DNA of 64,000 nucleotides, from contig CM031552.1 in NCBI GenBank assembly GCA_018466975.1, forward strand, positions 496,001 through 560,000. Reading direction: 5' to 3'. Positions 33,635 to 43,995 of this stretch are shown one piece after another (positions within the stretch are counted from its first letter, which is position 1; the number at the start of each line of letters is the position of its first letter). The notes beneath the pieces were generated by a model, which saw nothing but the letters and a program-made list of their open reading frames with translations, was not told where the DNA came from and made no database searches. Origin of the DNA: Sparassis latifolia. Taxonomy: Eukaryota; Basidiomycota; Agaricomycetes; Polyporales; Sparassidaceae. The position numbers and the translations under genes are program-made.

Positions 33635-35012
33635 TCACAACAACCACTGCGTGCTCATCGAGTCCTCTCCCGCACCTGTAGAAGCAGAATCATCTGGGAG
33701 GGGCGAATTGGGACATGCCAGTCCGACCTGCACTCTGCTCGCTCGCGCACGGGGTAAGCGTGTCGTGATCGCCTCAGTCACCCAGCGTTCCCACAGCGCC
33801 ATATCCTGATCTCTAATCTTCAAGCTAAACAGGACAAAGAACCGAGGACTGATCGCATGTAGGCGGGCGAGCTCCCCATCGAATGTGTCCCAATCAAACA
33901 CCCACGACGTGCCGTGGAACTGGTCGGCGAGATGGCCCTGGAAGGTGATCCGCAATTCCTGCAAGTGCGGAGAGTGGACCTGAGAGATGATGTAGGGCCC
34001 CCAGCCGTGCATGGGGCCCGGCCAGTAGTCCATGTTATATTGGAGGTGCAGCGATATGAGATGTGCAAACCGAATGTCAGCCATCGGTTCAGGTAGATAA
34101 CCTGGTAGGTATAAATTCAGGTAAATCAGCAAACTCTGCTCCGCACTATTGTCGACACTTACGGATTTGTCTAGGTCCTGCTAAACAGGAAAACGCGATG
34201 TGGCAGTGTTGCAAAGTATCAGCCCTGTGCAGTACATGTGCAAGCATATTCTGAGCTCCCTGAGAACCGTGACTATTCCACTCGAGCCTCCGAACATTGA
34301 CCTTGAAAGGAGCATATAGTAGGTATACCAGGATGCCAGTCAGAAGTTTGTCCCCGGACGCCGAATCGGCGAATCCAAGCTCGGAAATCTCAATGATTTT
34401 GTCCGCTGGACATTCTGAGTCAGAAGGCGCTTGAGATAACGGTAGCGCATCATCCACGCGGTTTCTGGACATATGCACAGTCACTGCGTGGAGAGTCATG
34501 GTCGCGATGAGAGAGTCTGCCGGCCAGACCCAACCATCTACTGTCATGGTATTCATCGCCGGGAACGAGGTCAGGATAGTCTGTGCAGTCTCCGCGCTAA
34601 TACAAGACGGAAATGAGCCTATGAGTAATTTGAAGTGCAGGGCTTCGACCGCCGACAATTCTTGCAACAATTCGGGAAGTGGGTCGTCCAGAAATGTCAG
34701 ATACGCACTCATTTGGACATCGATTGTGAGATCACGAATGAGAGGCGCAAGACCTCTCTCAATAAGAGACCCAAGATGATCACAATCGGAACCCCAACGC
34801 ACTTTGAATGAGCGGAAGAGATGGCGGCGCGCTGATGATACCCATGCACGGCACGTTAGGTTGCACGCTCGGAGAGCCTTGCGGTCGTCCTGTAAAAAAT
34901 CAATGATGTTCATCCACAGCTCTTCCGGGAACCTGGCGATCCCAGAGAGCGGCGGCGGTAAAGCGTTGTGGGAAGATGGATGCTGCGCCTGCTCTGTGAG
35001 TAACGTATCCAT
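33635..35012 (-). CDS. F-box protein 4 of the cluster
   Basis: F-box protein of 438 residues, the most intact of the recent copies. It starts MDTLLTEQAQHPSSHNALPP, has the F-box RFPEELWMNIIDFLQDDRKA with ACNLTCRAWVSSARRHLFRS, then VNVRRLEWNSHGSQGAQN. Exons (minus): 35012-34163 and 34101-33635. The second exon carries HLISLHLQYNMDYW, SQVHSPHLQELRITFQG and ITTRLPRARASRVQVGLACP, ending STQWLL. It is closely similar to copy 3 in both exons and shares the intron position. Likely an SCF substrate receptor. Divergent from PKR1 with only 170 bp between start codons. Confidence 0.82.
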
Positions 35013-35182
35013 CTGCTACCAAACATTTGCCAGAGGCAGTAGGCACAAGTGAAGACGGCCTTATCAGAGAGTGATCTGGCAAATATTGGCACTTACCGTG
35101 ACACGAATGTCAGTGACAATCGTGACCAAGCTCATAAGCGCTCACATCAGCCAGTCACTGCCAGTGGACGCGACCGCAAACC

Positions 35183-35576
35183 ATGAGTTCCAGCAACAGC
35201 ACCAGCAACTCTCCGTCTTCCCCTACTACAGAAGACAACTCTTTGTTTGCAACGCTCCTCACTCCAGGATCCTCGCTTCATCCCACATTGCTGTTTGTAC
35301 TCGACGTCGCGTTCTTCGCGCTCTTCCTCGTACTCGCTGGTCTCGCTCTCGCGACGCAGGGGAACCTTCACGTGCTTTCGCTTATTGGGATTGAGATGGG
35401 ACTGTGGGGAAGTGTCAAATGGTGCGCTTCTTGGCTGAACGTTGGAAATAAGAGTTGATGGATGTGGCAGGTTTGTGTACGAGCTGCAGCTGGCCAACGC
35501 CAATGAAGAGACGCAAAAGAACGCGAATCGAGAAAACGATACATCACCTTCCGACTCGAAACTAAAGGAGGAATAA
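35183..35576 (+). CDS. PKR1: V-ATPase assembly factor Pkr1-like ER membrane protein
   Basis: A small protein of 114 residues resembling the Pkr1 family, ER membrane proteins needed to assemble the V0 sector of the vacuolar proton pump. After a Ser-rich start (MSSSNSTSNSPSSPTTEDNS) it has LFATLLTPGSSLHPTLLFVL and two hydrophobic segments (VLDVAFFALFLVLAGLALA and LHVLSLIGIEMGLWGSVKWF). The C-terminus is charged and ends SDSKLKEE. Exons: 35183-35421 and 35471-35576. Length and topology fit the family. Family assignment is from memory of its pattern and is fairly secure. Confidence 0.85.
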
Positions 35577-35636
35577 TATAAGCGGAGAGCTACATACGCC
35601 CGCTCACTTCCCCAGATCCGCTGTGAAAGACATGTG

Positions 35637-36524
35637 TCACCGTCTACCTTTCTCGCTACTCTCATACCACCGCTTCATCCTACGCGCGCTCTCCTGCGCA
35701 AGTACGAATACTATCCACCCACACGAAGAACAGGTCAGACGGCATTTACTCGCGTGTTAGGCCGGAAGCACATACATTCGCGCTCGGTCACGTCGAGTCC
35801 CTCTCGGAACCCAATCGTCACCGTGTCACCGCCTATGCGTATTGCTCCACTTCCTTCACTCGCCGCTGCCGCGGCATGGATAGAAGCGAAATGTTGTGCC
35901 TGGTCGACTATTTCTGAGAGGCGGGCTTGAAACGTCTGCGGGGTCGCGGGTAGTCGGGGGTAGATGAACGGAGCTAGACGGGTACGGGTAGCTACCTACC
36001 TTCACAAGTACGTTCGAGATCTCCTGCGCAGACATATCATCCAGCCTTCGCCTGACGTTTCAGTGGTGTTCCTGCTCGTGATAGAAAGCACTCACAAGCG
36101 CATGATCATCCGTCCGAAGCCATACCACATACCAGCTTGCCCGACGAGACTCGCCAGTCGAACGCTACATGGCTCTGCCTTCAGAGCATTCCGGACTCGC
36201 GAAGAAAATGGTGGTGGGATGGTGAAGTCGGCGTGGTCACTGAGTGGAACTTGAGTAATGCAGACACCGGATATGGAGGACAAGAAATGGACGGACGAAT
36301 AAATGAGGATGTACGCCATCCACATAGGGATTTGCGCTTTACTCAGCGCCTTTATCTGCACGTCTGTTAGTTCACCAAGCTCGCGTCGTGCATGTGGTTG
36401 AACGTACGTCGCGTTCGTTGCCGCCATCGAGATGGCCCATGTCTGGAATGTCGACCTTGAACGTGCATTGCACCTTCTGGTTTTCCGCAAGGATAGACTC
36501 GACGGAATAGTAGTCGTCGTCCAT
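35637..36524 (-). CDS. PSF3: GINS complex subunit Psf3
   Basis: Subunit of the GINS complex, which with Cdc45 and Mcm2-7 forms the replicative helicase. The protein starts MDDDYYSVESILAENQKVQC and includes DIPDMGHLDGG, IKALSKAQIPMWMA, FSSRVRNALKAEP, SVRLASLVGQAGMWYGFGRM and RLSEIVDQAQHF, all Psf3 landmarks. The tail reads ELFVLAQESARRMKRWYESS. Four or five short introns separate these pieces, for example after GGNERD near 36410, after PMWMA and after MIMRL. A Pro/Ala/Gly-rich insert (SIHAAAAASEGSGAIRIGGD) sits between the last helices. Divergent from the gene at 36697 with 172 bp between start codons. Confidence 0.92.
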
Positions 36525-36696
36525 GTGGTACTAAAGTCTGACGGAGAGCGCGTTGCGTGACGGGTGACGCGTGCGTCACAGCTGCCGACGCGTTTGGGTA
36601 CGCGTCACACGATCCGCCATCCGCCTCTCTCTCTCCTGACGTCCGTCCACTCGCGGCCTCCATTCGTCCTGCATCTGCTTCGTAAAAATCCTAATA

Positions 36697-37274
36697 ATGC
36701 TCAGAACGGCACTGCCAGTTAAACGTATCCTTACTACAAACGCGCTCCGCCTCACCCCGGCTTCGCTGCAGTCACGGTCGAGACCTGCCCTCCCGCACCG
36801 AGATCCACACCATGCCAGCTTCTCCACAACGCCCCGCCGGAGCGCATCTGAGGAGCCAGAGACACAGGCGTTAATTAACCAGCAACAGAAGGTAGCGCGC
36901 TTGCTCCAGTCGGACCCTGAGCTCGCACGGCTCGTGGTGGACTTCAAGGACATCCTTGAGAGCGAAGGTTCGTGAGATATATTCCCTTCTGTATCGATAA
37001 GTATATCTCCTGAGAAAATGGCTTACATACATGCGCGTATAGGATTCACTTTGAACGAGCAGTCGATGCCTAGCAAGTTAGATATGGTACGAATGTTTAT
37101 GAGGCCGAAAGTACGCGAGGCAGCTGAGAACCTGTTCGCCAAATTCAAAGAGGCAGGCATAGATCCAAAGGTTAGTCATGTTCGTTCTGCTGTAGGGCTA
37201 CGCACTGAATAGAATGCATTGTGAATGTGTAGGACATCATGGACTTTGGGGCAAGTATGTCGAAGCGGAAGTGA
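36697..37274 (+). CDS. Conserved small protein, probably mitochondrial
   Basis: I do not recognise a named family. Exons 36697-36967, 37043-37170 and 37233-37274 give 146 residues. The N-terminus (MLRTALPVKRILTTNALRLT) is rich in Arg, Leu and Ala with no acidic residue for the first 40 positions, and is followed by HHASFSTTPRRS. Such a start is typical of a cleaved mitochondrial presequence. The body is helical and charged (QKVARLLQSDPELARLVVDF, FAKFKEAGIDPKDIMDFG). It shares a 172 bp divergent promoter with PSF3. Confidence 0.75.
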
Positions 37275-37516
37275 TCTCGAGACACACTGTGTATTACCCA
37301 CTTGATATATTGACTGTAATTTTGGGCTCCTGAGACGTCCATGGTGCCTTCGAGCTGCTAATATTGTATGCTTTAAATGGGTCTCTGCAGACTGCCAGTG
37401 CTCCTGCGAGTGTACGTGCACGTGATTAAGCGCGTCCCTCAATTGAAGTCTCCTCACGTCTTGCGCACCCAGCTTCTCGAGTTTCCATCTGTCTAGCTGA
37501 TAGTAAGACATTCGGT

Positions 37517-39670
37517 ATGGATACAAACGGGGCAGGTCCATCGACTCTTCCAAATGTGCCTGAGCTATCCTCCTCAGTTCCACCCCCCGCGCCGTCGCAT
37601 CCCTTATCCTCCACGCATTTCTACTCAATCGAATACCCAGGATACGTGCAACCTACCTCGATCCCTCTCGCAGTAGAGCGGCTCGGCGGACAGACGAGTA
37701 TTGAAACAGCATTTAAACGCGTCTCCGCCAAGAACGAATCGCTCCTCGAGCTGCATCTCCGCCCTGGAATCCCCTTCGCGCACCCCGTGCCCGGGGATAT
37801 TGTCCCAACAAGCAACGTGCTGCTGAAGGTAATCAAGCGCAAGCGTAAGAGGCCGAACGTGGAGGAGGTCACTGGGGTGCGGGAGGAAGAGCAAGTAGGG
37901 GAATACACCGTAGAGGCTGTCGGCGTCATCCCGAAGACTGTGCGGTTCAGGGGTGAGTACACTTTCTGCATAGTCTGTGACAAGTTGAACATAAACTATC
38001 TAGGTATGGTGGATTATCAGTTCCAGCCTGACATGAACGACCCACTGGCAAAACTCCGCGTTGCGATGGATAACATGGATGGTAAGCCCCGTTCTATTCT
38101 CATGTCGTTGGAGAGAAGTAAATGTCTTGCAGTTGAAAGTATCCTTAAGTACAAAGTCCCGCCGGAGAAAGAAGATTACATGATCTCTGTCGGTGGAGAC
38201 CCCTCCGCTATGCAGATCGACCCGCAGTTAATGGACGAGCCTCAAGAAAAGCAGCCAGACACGAAGATGAAGAGTAATCTCCGACTCTTCACTCCTCCAC
38301 TCTTCAGCCGCCAAGGAATACCTCAAAATTACAAGTACTTTCTTCTTGTGTTGTTTCTGAGATGAAGTGCTGATGTGCGGTTTCCAGTTACAGAGCGAAT
38401 ACCGCGTCGGTGGTAACGACTGTCGTGGACGAAGAGACGGGCGAGGAGAAGAAACGTCTTATCAACCGCACGCGGTGGAAGGGCTATGGCCCCATTTCCA
38501 TCCTATTCTCTGACAAGACCGTGCGTATTTATGCTGCGCTTCTCCTCACTTCAGGGTGTGTTCACTCAGTCACAGGTACCGGACAAGCCCCCTGCGACTG
38601 TCGAGGAGAAACGGAAAGAAGCGGACCCAAAGCTACTCAAGAAATTGGAAGAGGTTGCTTACCTTCAGACTGTGCTCATCTTCCACGGTCACTCATTGCT
38701 ATTCTATAGCTATTTCAAGAGCGCCCCATATGGACGCGTGCTGCACTCTTTAACCAACTCGCGCCGTGGGAGATGCGCGAGGTGATCAAGTATGTTTGCA
38801 CTACATATTCTCTCCACCTCTGGCCGACCGTGATCCCCACAGCTCCAAGTTCCTCCTCCCCCTCGTCTCATACGTCTTCCAAGATGGGCCATGGCGCGAC
38901 ACACAGCTCTGCCTGGGGTACGACCCGCGACAGGACCAGGACGCGCGTTTGTAAGTATCATCTGCCCTTCATCCCAGATCTCGTAAGTATAGATGTGTCT
39001 CCCAGCTACCAGCGTCTGTACTTTCGCAACACCAGCCACCCGGTGGTACGCCCGTCCATCACGATCAAGCGTCAAGAAGGTAGGGTCGAAGCACAGGCGC
39101 GCTCTACCGACACTGCCATACGTGAAGTGGACCGCAGGTACTACTGTCTTCTGAATCTGTCTGCGTAGGCTTGACTGAACATTGTTAGGTCGCATATATT
39201 CGATGGTCTGACAGTCACGAAAGAGACGGCGGCGTTCCAGCTGTGCGATATCTACGACCCGATGCTGAAGGAGATGATCGAGGATGAAGACGATGTCCGC
39301 GAAGTCTGTAACGTGAGTCACCCGTTCTGTGTTCTGGTCGGTGATTCTTCATTGATGCGAAACCATGCAAAATAATGATATCCAGGAGCGCGACGGGTGG
39401 TATTCCACACGTGCAATCGAACGGATAAAGACCGTGCTGCGGCACAAGTTCTTCTCACTCCTCGGCGGACATGTTGCGACCCGTGAAGAGTGTGAGGCAT
39501 TGCTCGTCCCACAGGAGGGCACGAACAAGCTCCCCCTGCGCCCCACGAGGCGCCTCAAGCCCGGGAAACACAACATGGCCAAAGGCGCGCTGCGCCCAGA
39601 GGATGCGGCAGCTCAGCGGTTAACGGCAATGATCGAGCAGAAGGCGAAAGACTTCCAGAGTCAACGATGA
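37517..39670 (+). CDS. TFC1: TFIIIC subunit Tfc1/Sfc1 (GTF3C5 type)
   Basis: Encodes the subunit of transcription factor IIIC that helps bind the A box of tRNA genes for RNA polymerase III. It starts MDTNGAGPSTLPNVPELSSS. The N-terminal triple-barrel region reads HFYSIEYPGYVQ, LHLRPGIPFAHPVPG and EAVGVIPKTVRFRGMVDYQF. The second part has FTPPLFSRQGIPQNYNYRAN, NRTRWKGYGPISI, RPIWTRAALFNQLAPWE and LLPLVSYVFQDGPWRDTQL, followed by RLYFRN. The C-terminal part has an acidic patch (MIEDEDDVRE) and a basic tail ending AKDFQSQR at 39668-39670. About eight short introns interrupt it, for example before MVDYQF, before VESILKY and before NYNYRAN. Confidence 0.9.
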
Positions 39671-39979
39671 AGTAATTGGGCATTGTGTTGTTCGCATCTC
39701 GGTGTAGCCATACGTTGTCGCTCAGCTGTATTGTTTTGATCTCGGCAAAAAGTCCGACTGGTGCATATGCAGAGCGCACGCAATGGAGTGTTTTTGGGAT
39801 ATAGAATTTCTCATGGAGCCTAGACATACGGCGGTCTGCATGTGCATAGTGGTGATATGGTGTTTTCACGACGACGGCATCCCCACACCAATAACGGACG
39901 TGAACGGCACGCACAGGTTCTGACGATCGCGACTGCTGTCCGTGCAACCTCCCTGCTCTGGAAAGCACAAGTGAGCACA
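39671..39979. other. 309 bp convergent spacer
   Basis: Lies between the 3' ends of TFC1 (plus) and RPL29 (minus). Nothing beyond 3' UTRs seen. Confidence 0.5.
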
Positions 39980-40401
39980 TCATGATGCTTCCTTCGCCTC
40001 GAGTCGAGCTTTTCGCTGCAGGAGATAAATATCAGACATGAGCTGCCCAGCAAAGGAACGAAACATACGGAGCCAACCAGCGCGAACTTCGCGTTACGGC
40101 GGAACTGCAACGGAATACAATATCAAGCACACACTAAGATGTAGATTCCGCGGAGCGATTCGCGTACCTTGGGGTCAACCTAGAACGCAGCTACCATGAG
40201 CATCATCTGAACCTGTGGACGCAATAAAACGACGTACACCCTTCATCGACCTCGTCCTGTAGCTCTTGGGCTTCTTGATACCATTGCGGTGAGCCTTCTT
40301 GCTCTGGTTGTGATTTGTGTGGCTAAATAACGACACAAGCCGAACAGTCAATCCAGCGATAGCACTCCGGCGCACTAAACGTACTTCTTAGACTTGGCCA
40401 T
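39980..40401 (-). CDS. RPL29: 60S ribosomal protein L29 (eL29)
   Basis: A small basic protein of about 61 residues of the large ribosomal subunit. It reads MAKSK, then [20 protein letters not shown] and [20 protein letters not shown], ending ARLEAKEAS. Length and the KNHTNHNQ start are diagnostic. Five exons are needed for this tiny protein: the first codes MAKSK, the third is only 12 nt (40168-40179, VDPK) and the last codes [11 protein letters not shown]. Such intron density is common in ribosomal protein genes of basidiomycetes. Divergent from LEU1. Confidence 0.93.
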
Positions 40402-40907
40402 CGCGTCTTGAGGATTGAAGTGTTGCTGCCGCTGCCCGAGGGACTAGACTGCCTGGGAAATTTGGGATGCGGTGGCTGAAGAACTGTGCAGTTCTCGGAC
40501 CCTCCGTGGCTCCAGCTGGGGAAGTCCGCCCGGAGGTCGCCAAGTTGCCCCGGCACGGGGCGGACTTCTCCCACGGAGCAATTTTCGGTCAAAAGACCGG
40601 ATGCCGTCCCGAAATTCCAGCCCGCTGGGAACTCCGCGGGAGTTACGATATCTCGATCTATTCAAGCACTCACCGCATATGGCAGTCTACATGCTATTAT
40701 GAGTATTCGGGGGTTATCGGCCGAAATTGTGACCCTTGGGGACCAATTGGAGCTCTTCAATTGCGTCGGCTTATAGATCACTTCATCTTAGAGCAATCTT
40801 ACAGCTCGAGTCATCCCTTGCCGGACTTTTGTGAATTGATATAAAAAGTCTCCTCACGTCGCGATCAGTCTGTCCAACTATCGTAACGCGCCGTCTCTCC
40901 CGTCAAT
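40402..40907. promoter_or_regulatory. Divergent RPL29/LEU1 promoter rich in inverted repeats
   Basis: A 506 bp region. Perfect arms gaagtccgccc (40521-40531) and gggcggacttc (40558-40568) surround a 26-nt loop. Outside them ctccgtgg (40502-40509) pairs with ccacggag (40571-40578), and just downstream cggtc-aaaa-gaccg forms a small hairpin near 40586. CCGGATGCCG near 40598 is close to, but not, the Leu3 consensus CCGGNNCCGG. A regulatory role is inference; an old inserted element is the alternative. Confidence 0.5.
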
Positions 40908-43629
40908 ATGCCTGCTCCTGTTCAGAAGCCGCGCACTCTGTACGATAAAATTTGGGACGATCACGTTGTGTAAGTGATCTTCAAATTGCGCTCCGTGCAT
41001 GGCGGTTCTAACGCACAATCGTGTTGCAGAGATGTCCAGGATGACGATCTCGCCCTCATCTATATTGATAGGTGTGTTGCTGTGCAATTCGCGGTGCTGA
41101 TCAGATTCTTAGGTGGTATGGTTCTAGGCATATGGTCCACGAGGTGACAAGTCCGCAGGCGTTCGAGGGATTGTGGGTGTTCTCTTCTCAGGCGCGAAGT
41201 GGCACAGGCTGATGGCGACACCAGACGAGTATCTGGTCGTTCTGTTCGCCGCCCGGATTGTACTTTGGTCACTGTAGACCACAATGTGCCGTGAGTCTCT
41301 GCCAAGTTGCGCGTCGCGTGATTTAGGCACTGACAGGGAATTCTGAACACGCAGCACATTCTCCCGAAAGGAATTCACAGACATCGGGTCGTTCGTCACT
41401 GAGCCAAATTCTCGTGCTCAATGCCAGGCTCTGGAGGAGAACGTGAAGCAATTTGGATTGCCGTACTTTGGCATGAAGGACCGCCGTCAAGGTAAGGGCT
41501 ATTTGACACCGATGCAATGACAACTTTGACCGTAGGCGCTCCAGGTATCGTTCATGTCATTGGTCCAGAACAGGGCTTTACGGTGAGTTCGAGAAGTTGC
41601 GTGCGCCTGGACTTTGCATTGACATCAGACTCAGCTTCCTGGCATCACTTGCGTCTGCGGCGATTCTCACACTTCTAGTGCGCATGTCCCTTCTCTTCTC
41701 CTCCTTTTTGGTAATGCTGATATTAACTCCAGCTCATGGCGCGTTCGGATCTCTTGCTTTTGGTATCGGAACGTCCGAGCTCGAGCACGTGCTAGCTACA
41801 CAGACTTTGCTCCAGAAGAAGAGCAAGAATATGCGCATTAATGTTGAAGGCACCCTGAACGAAGGTGTCACGTCCAAGGACGTGATCCTACACATCATCG
41901 GTGTCATCGGTACAGCCGGTGGCACTGGTTGTATCGTTGAGTACGCCGGCTCTGTCATCCGCGGGTTCAGCATGGAGGCGCGCATGAGCATGTGCAACAT
42001 GAGCATCGAGGGCGGTGCTCGCGCAGGCATGGTCGCGCCAGACGAGATCACCTTCAACTATCTCCGCAACCGCCCGCTTGCGCCCAAGGGCGAGCTCTGG
42101 GACCGCGCCGAGGCCTACTGGCGGACGCTGAAGTCCGACGAAGGCGCGAAGTTTGATGTAGAAGTGAACCTCCGCGGCGAGGACATCTTTCCCACTGTCA
42201 CATGGGGAACTTCGCCGCAGGACGTCGTCGCTATCACCGGGAATGTCCCCAATCCGGCTGCAGTCGCGGACGCGGCCAAGCGCGCGAACATGGAACGTGC
42301 CTTGAGCTACATGGGTCTCGTTCCCGGGACCCCCATGCAGGACATCAAGGTTGACAAGGTGTTCATCGGGTCGTGCACGAACAGTCGTATCGAGGATCTG
42401 CGCTCTGCGGCCCGCATTGTTTTGGCTGCTGGACCGGACGCGAAGGTCGCTCCGGGCGTGGACGCCTTGATCGTTCCCGGCTCGGGCCTGATCAAGCGGC
42501 ACGCCGAGGCGGAGGGCCTTGACTTGATCTTCAAGCGCGCAGGCTTCGACTGGCGCGAAGCTGGTTGCTCGATGTGTATCGGTATAAATCCGGACAAGCT
42601 GGCGCCGGGCGAGCGGTGTGCAAGCACGAGCAACCGAAACTTCGAGGGCCGTCAGGGTGCAGGCGGACGCACGCACTTGGTCAGCCCCGCCATGGCCGCC
42701 GCGGCTGCTATGACAGGCAAGTTGACGGACGTGCGGAAATTCCTGGGGGGCGACGTCACGACGAAAAACCCTCTCAAACCGACCAGCGAGTACGATTTCT
42801 TCACTGACCCCGTCGAGCCGGCGCCAGAACCGGAACCGCTCACAAAGACGGAGTCTGCTTCCAGCAAGCCTCTACCTCCGACGGAAACCCCTTCCAGCGT
42901 TGCCAAGTTCGTCGTCCTCAAGGGCATTGCTGCACCACTGCACCTGGAGAACGTCGATACGGATATGATCATCCCTGGCCGGTTCTTGAAGACGTTGAAG
43001 CGTACCGGTCTCGCGGACAACCTATTCTACGCCCTCCGCAGGGACCGTGAGACCACCGAGTTTAACGACGAGATGGTCCTCAACAGGGAGCCGTGGAAGC
43101 ATGCCAAGATTCTCGTCTGCACGGGGAGGAACTTCGGCTGTGGAAGCTCTCGCGAGCATGCGCCATGGAGTTTGTACGTGCGCTTATGTTTTCGGCTGCG
43201 AACTACCCGGTCAACTATTGTTTCAGGAAAGATTTTGGGATCCTGTCTATCATAGCTCCCAGCTACGGAGACATCTTCAAGAGCAACACGATGCAAAACG
43301 GCATGTTACCGGTGACACTCTCAGAGGCAGAGTGTCGTGACCTAGCGGAAGACGCAGAGGCGGGGTTGGAGATCGAAGTCGACCTCGAAAAGCGGGAGAT
43401 CCGTCGGCCAAACGGCAAGCCCCCGATTCCCTTCACCGTGGACGAGTTCCGCAGGCACTGCCTGCTGAACGGGCTGGACGACATTGCTCTGACTCTGCAG
43501 AAGGTTGGAGCGATCGGGCAGTTCGAGCAGCGAAGAAGTGAGACATGGCCGTGGTTGGATGGGTTTGGCTACAAGGGACAAAAGATTCCCGTCGCCCCGG
43601 TGAAGAAGACAACGAAGATGGAGTGGTGA
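40908..43629 (+). CDS. LEU1: 3-isopropylmalate dehydratase (leucine biosynthesis)
   Basis: Converts 2-isopropylmalate to 3-isopropylmalate in leucine synthesis. As in other fungi both parts are in one chain: the large iron-sulfur domain then the small swivel domain, linked by a Pro/Glu-rich segment ([20 protein letters not shown]). It starts [20 protein letters not shown]. The 4Fe-4S cluster cysteines are in GSCTNSR and CSMCIG. Other marks are [53 protein letters not shown] and [15 protein letters not shown]. Introns lie mostly in the 5' third, one splitting HTST|HGAFG (near 41684-41731), and one after APWSL (43173-43228). Stop at 43627-43629. All key residues are present. Confidence 0.95.
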
Positions 43630-43995
43630 AGTCATCGAGGGTAGTGATGTACGGAAAATCTTGATTTTGTGTAGCTTTCTGTATCTGTTCTGTAGTACTA
43701 AATATGCATCTGGTTTGCGAGTGGGCTGCACAGTGCTGCATGCAAACCTACAGAATTATTACATAAATAATGGGCCATGTCCCAGATCTAAGGCGATTAA
43801 CAAGCTCCCACGTGGGCGCCCTAATGGGCGCTTAGACTGGCTTGGAGAGGGGGAAGGAGCGGCCACGGACCTCTGACATTGACTGACTTGGCAGGCGGCA
43901 GCGACGACGGCTCCTCTATCTGACTTGATGTATGTCTCTCTATCTTGCACTTTGACTTTCTCCACGCACCTCTAGTCTGTGGATGAAAAGTGGAG
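43630..43995. other. 366 bp spacer
   Basis: LEU1 3' UTR and promoter of the next plus-strand gene. No other feature recognised. Confidence 0.45.

Noticed and set aside
40590..40615. CCGGATGCCG as a Leu3 site for LEU1
   Set aside because: Differs from the CCGGNNCCGG consensus in the second half; position is right but the match is not good enough.
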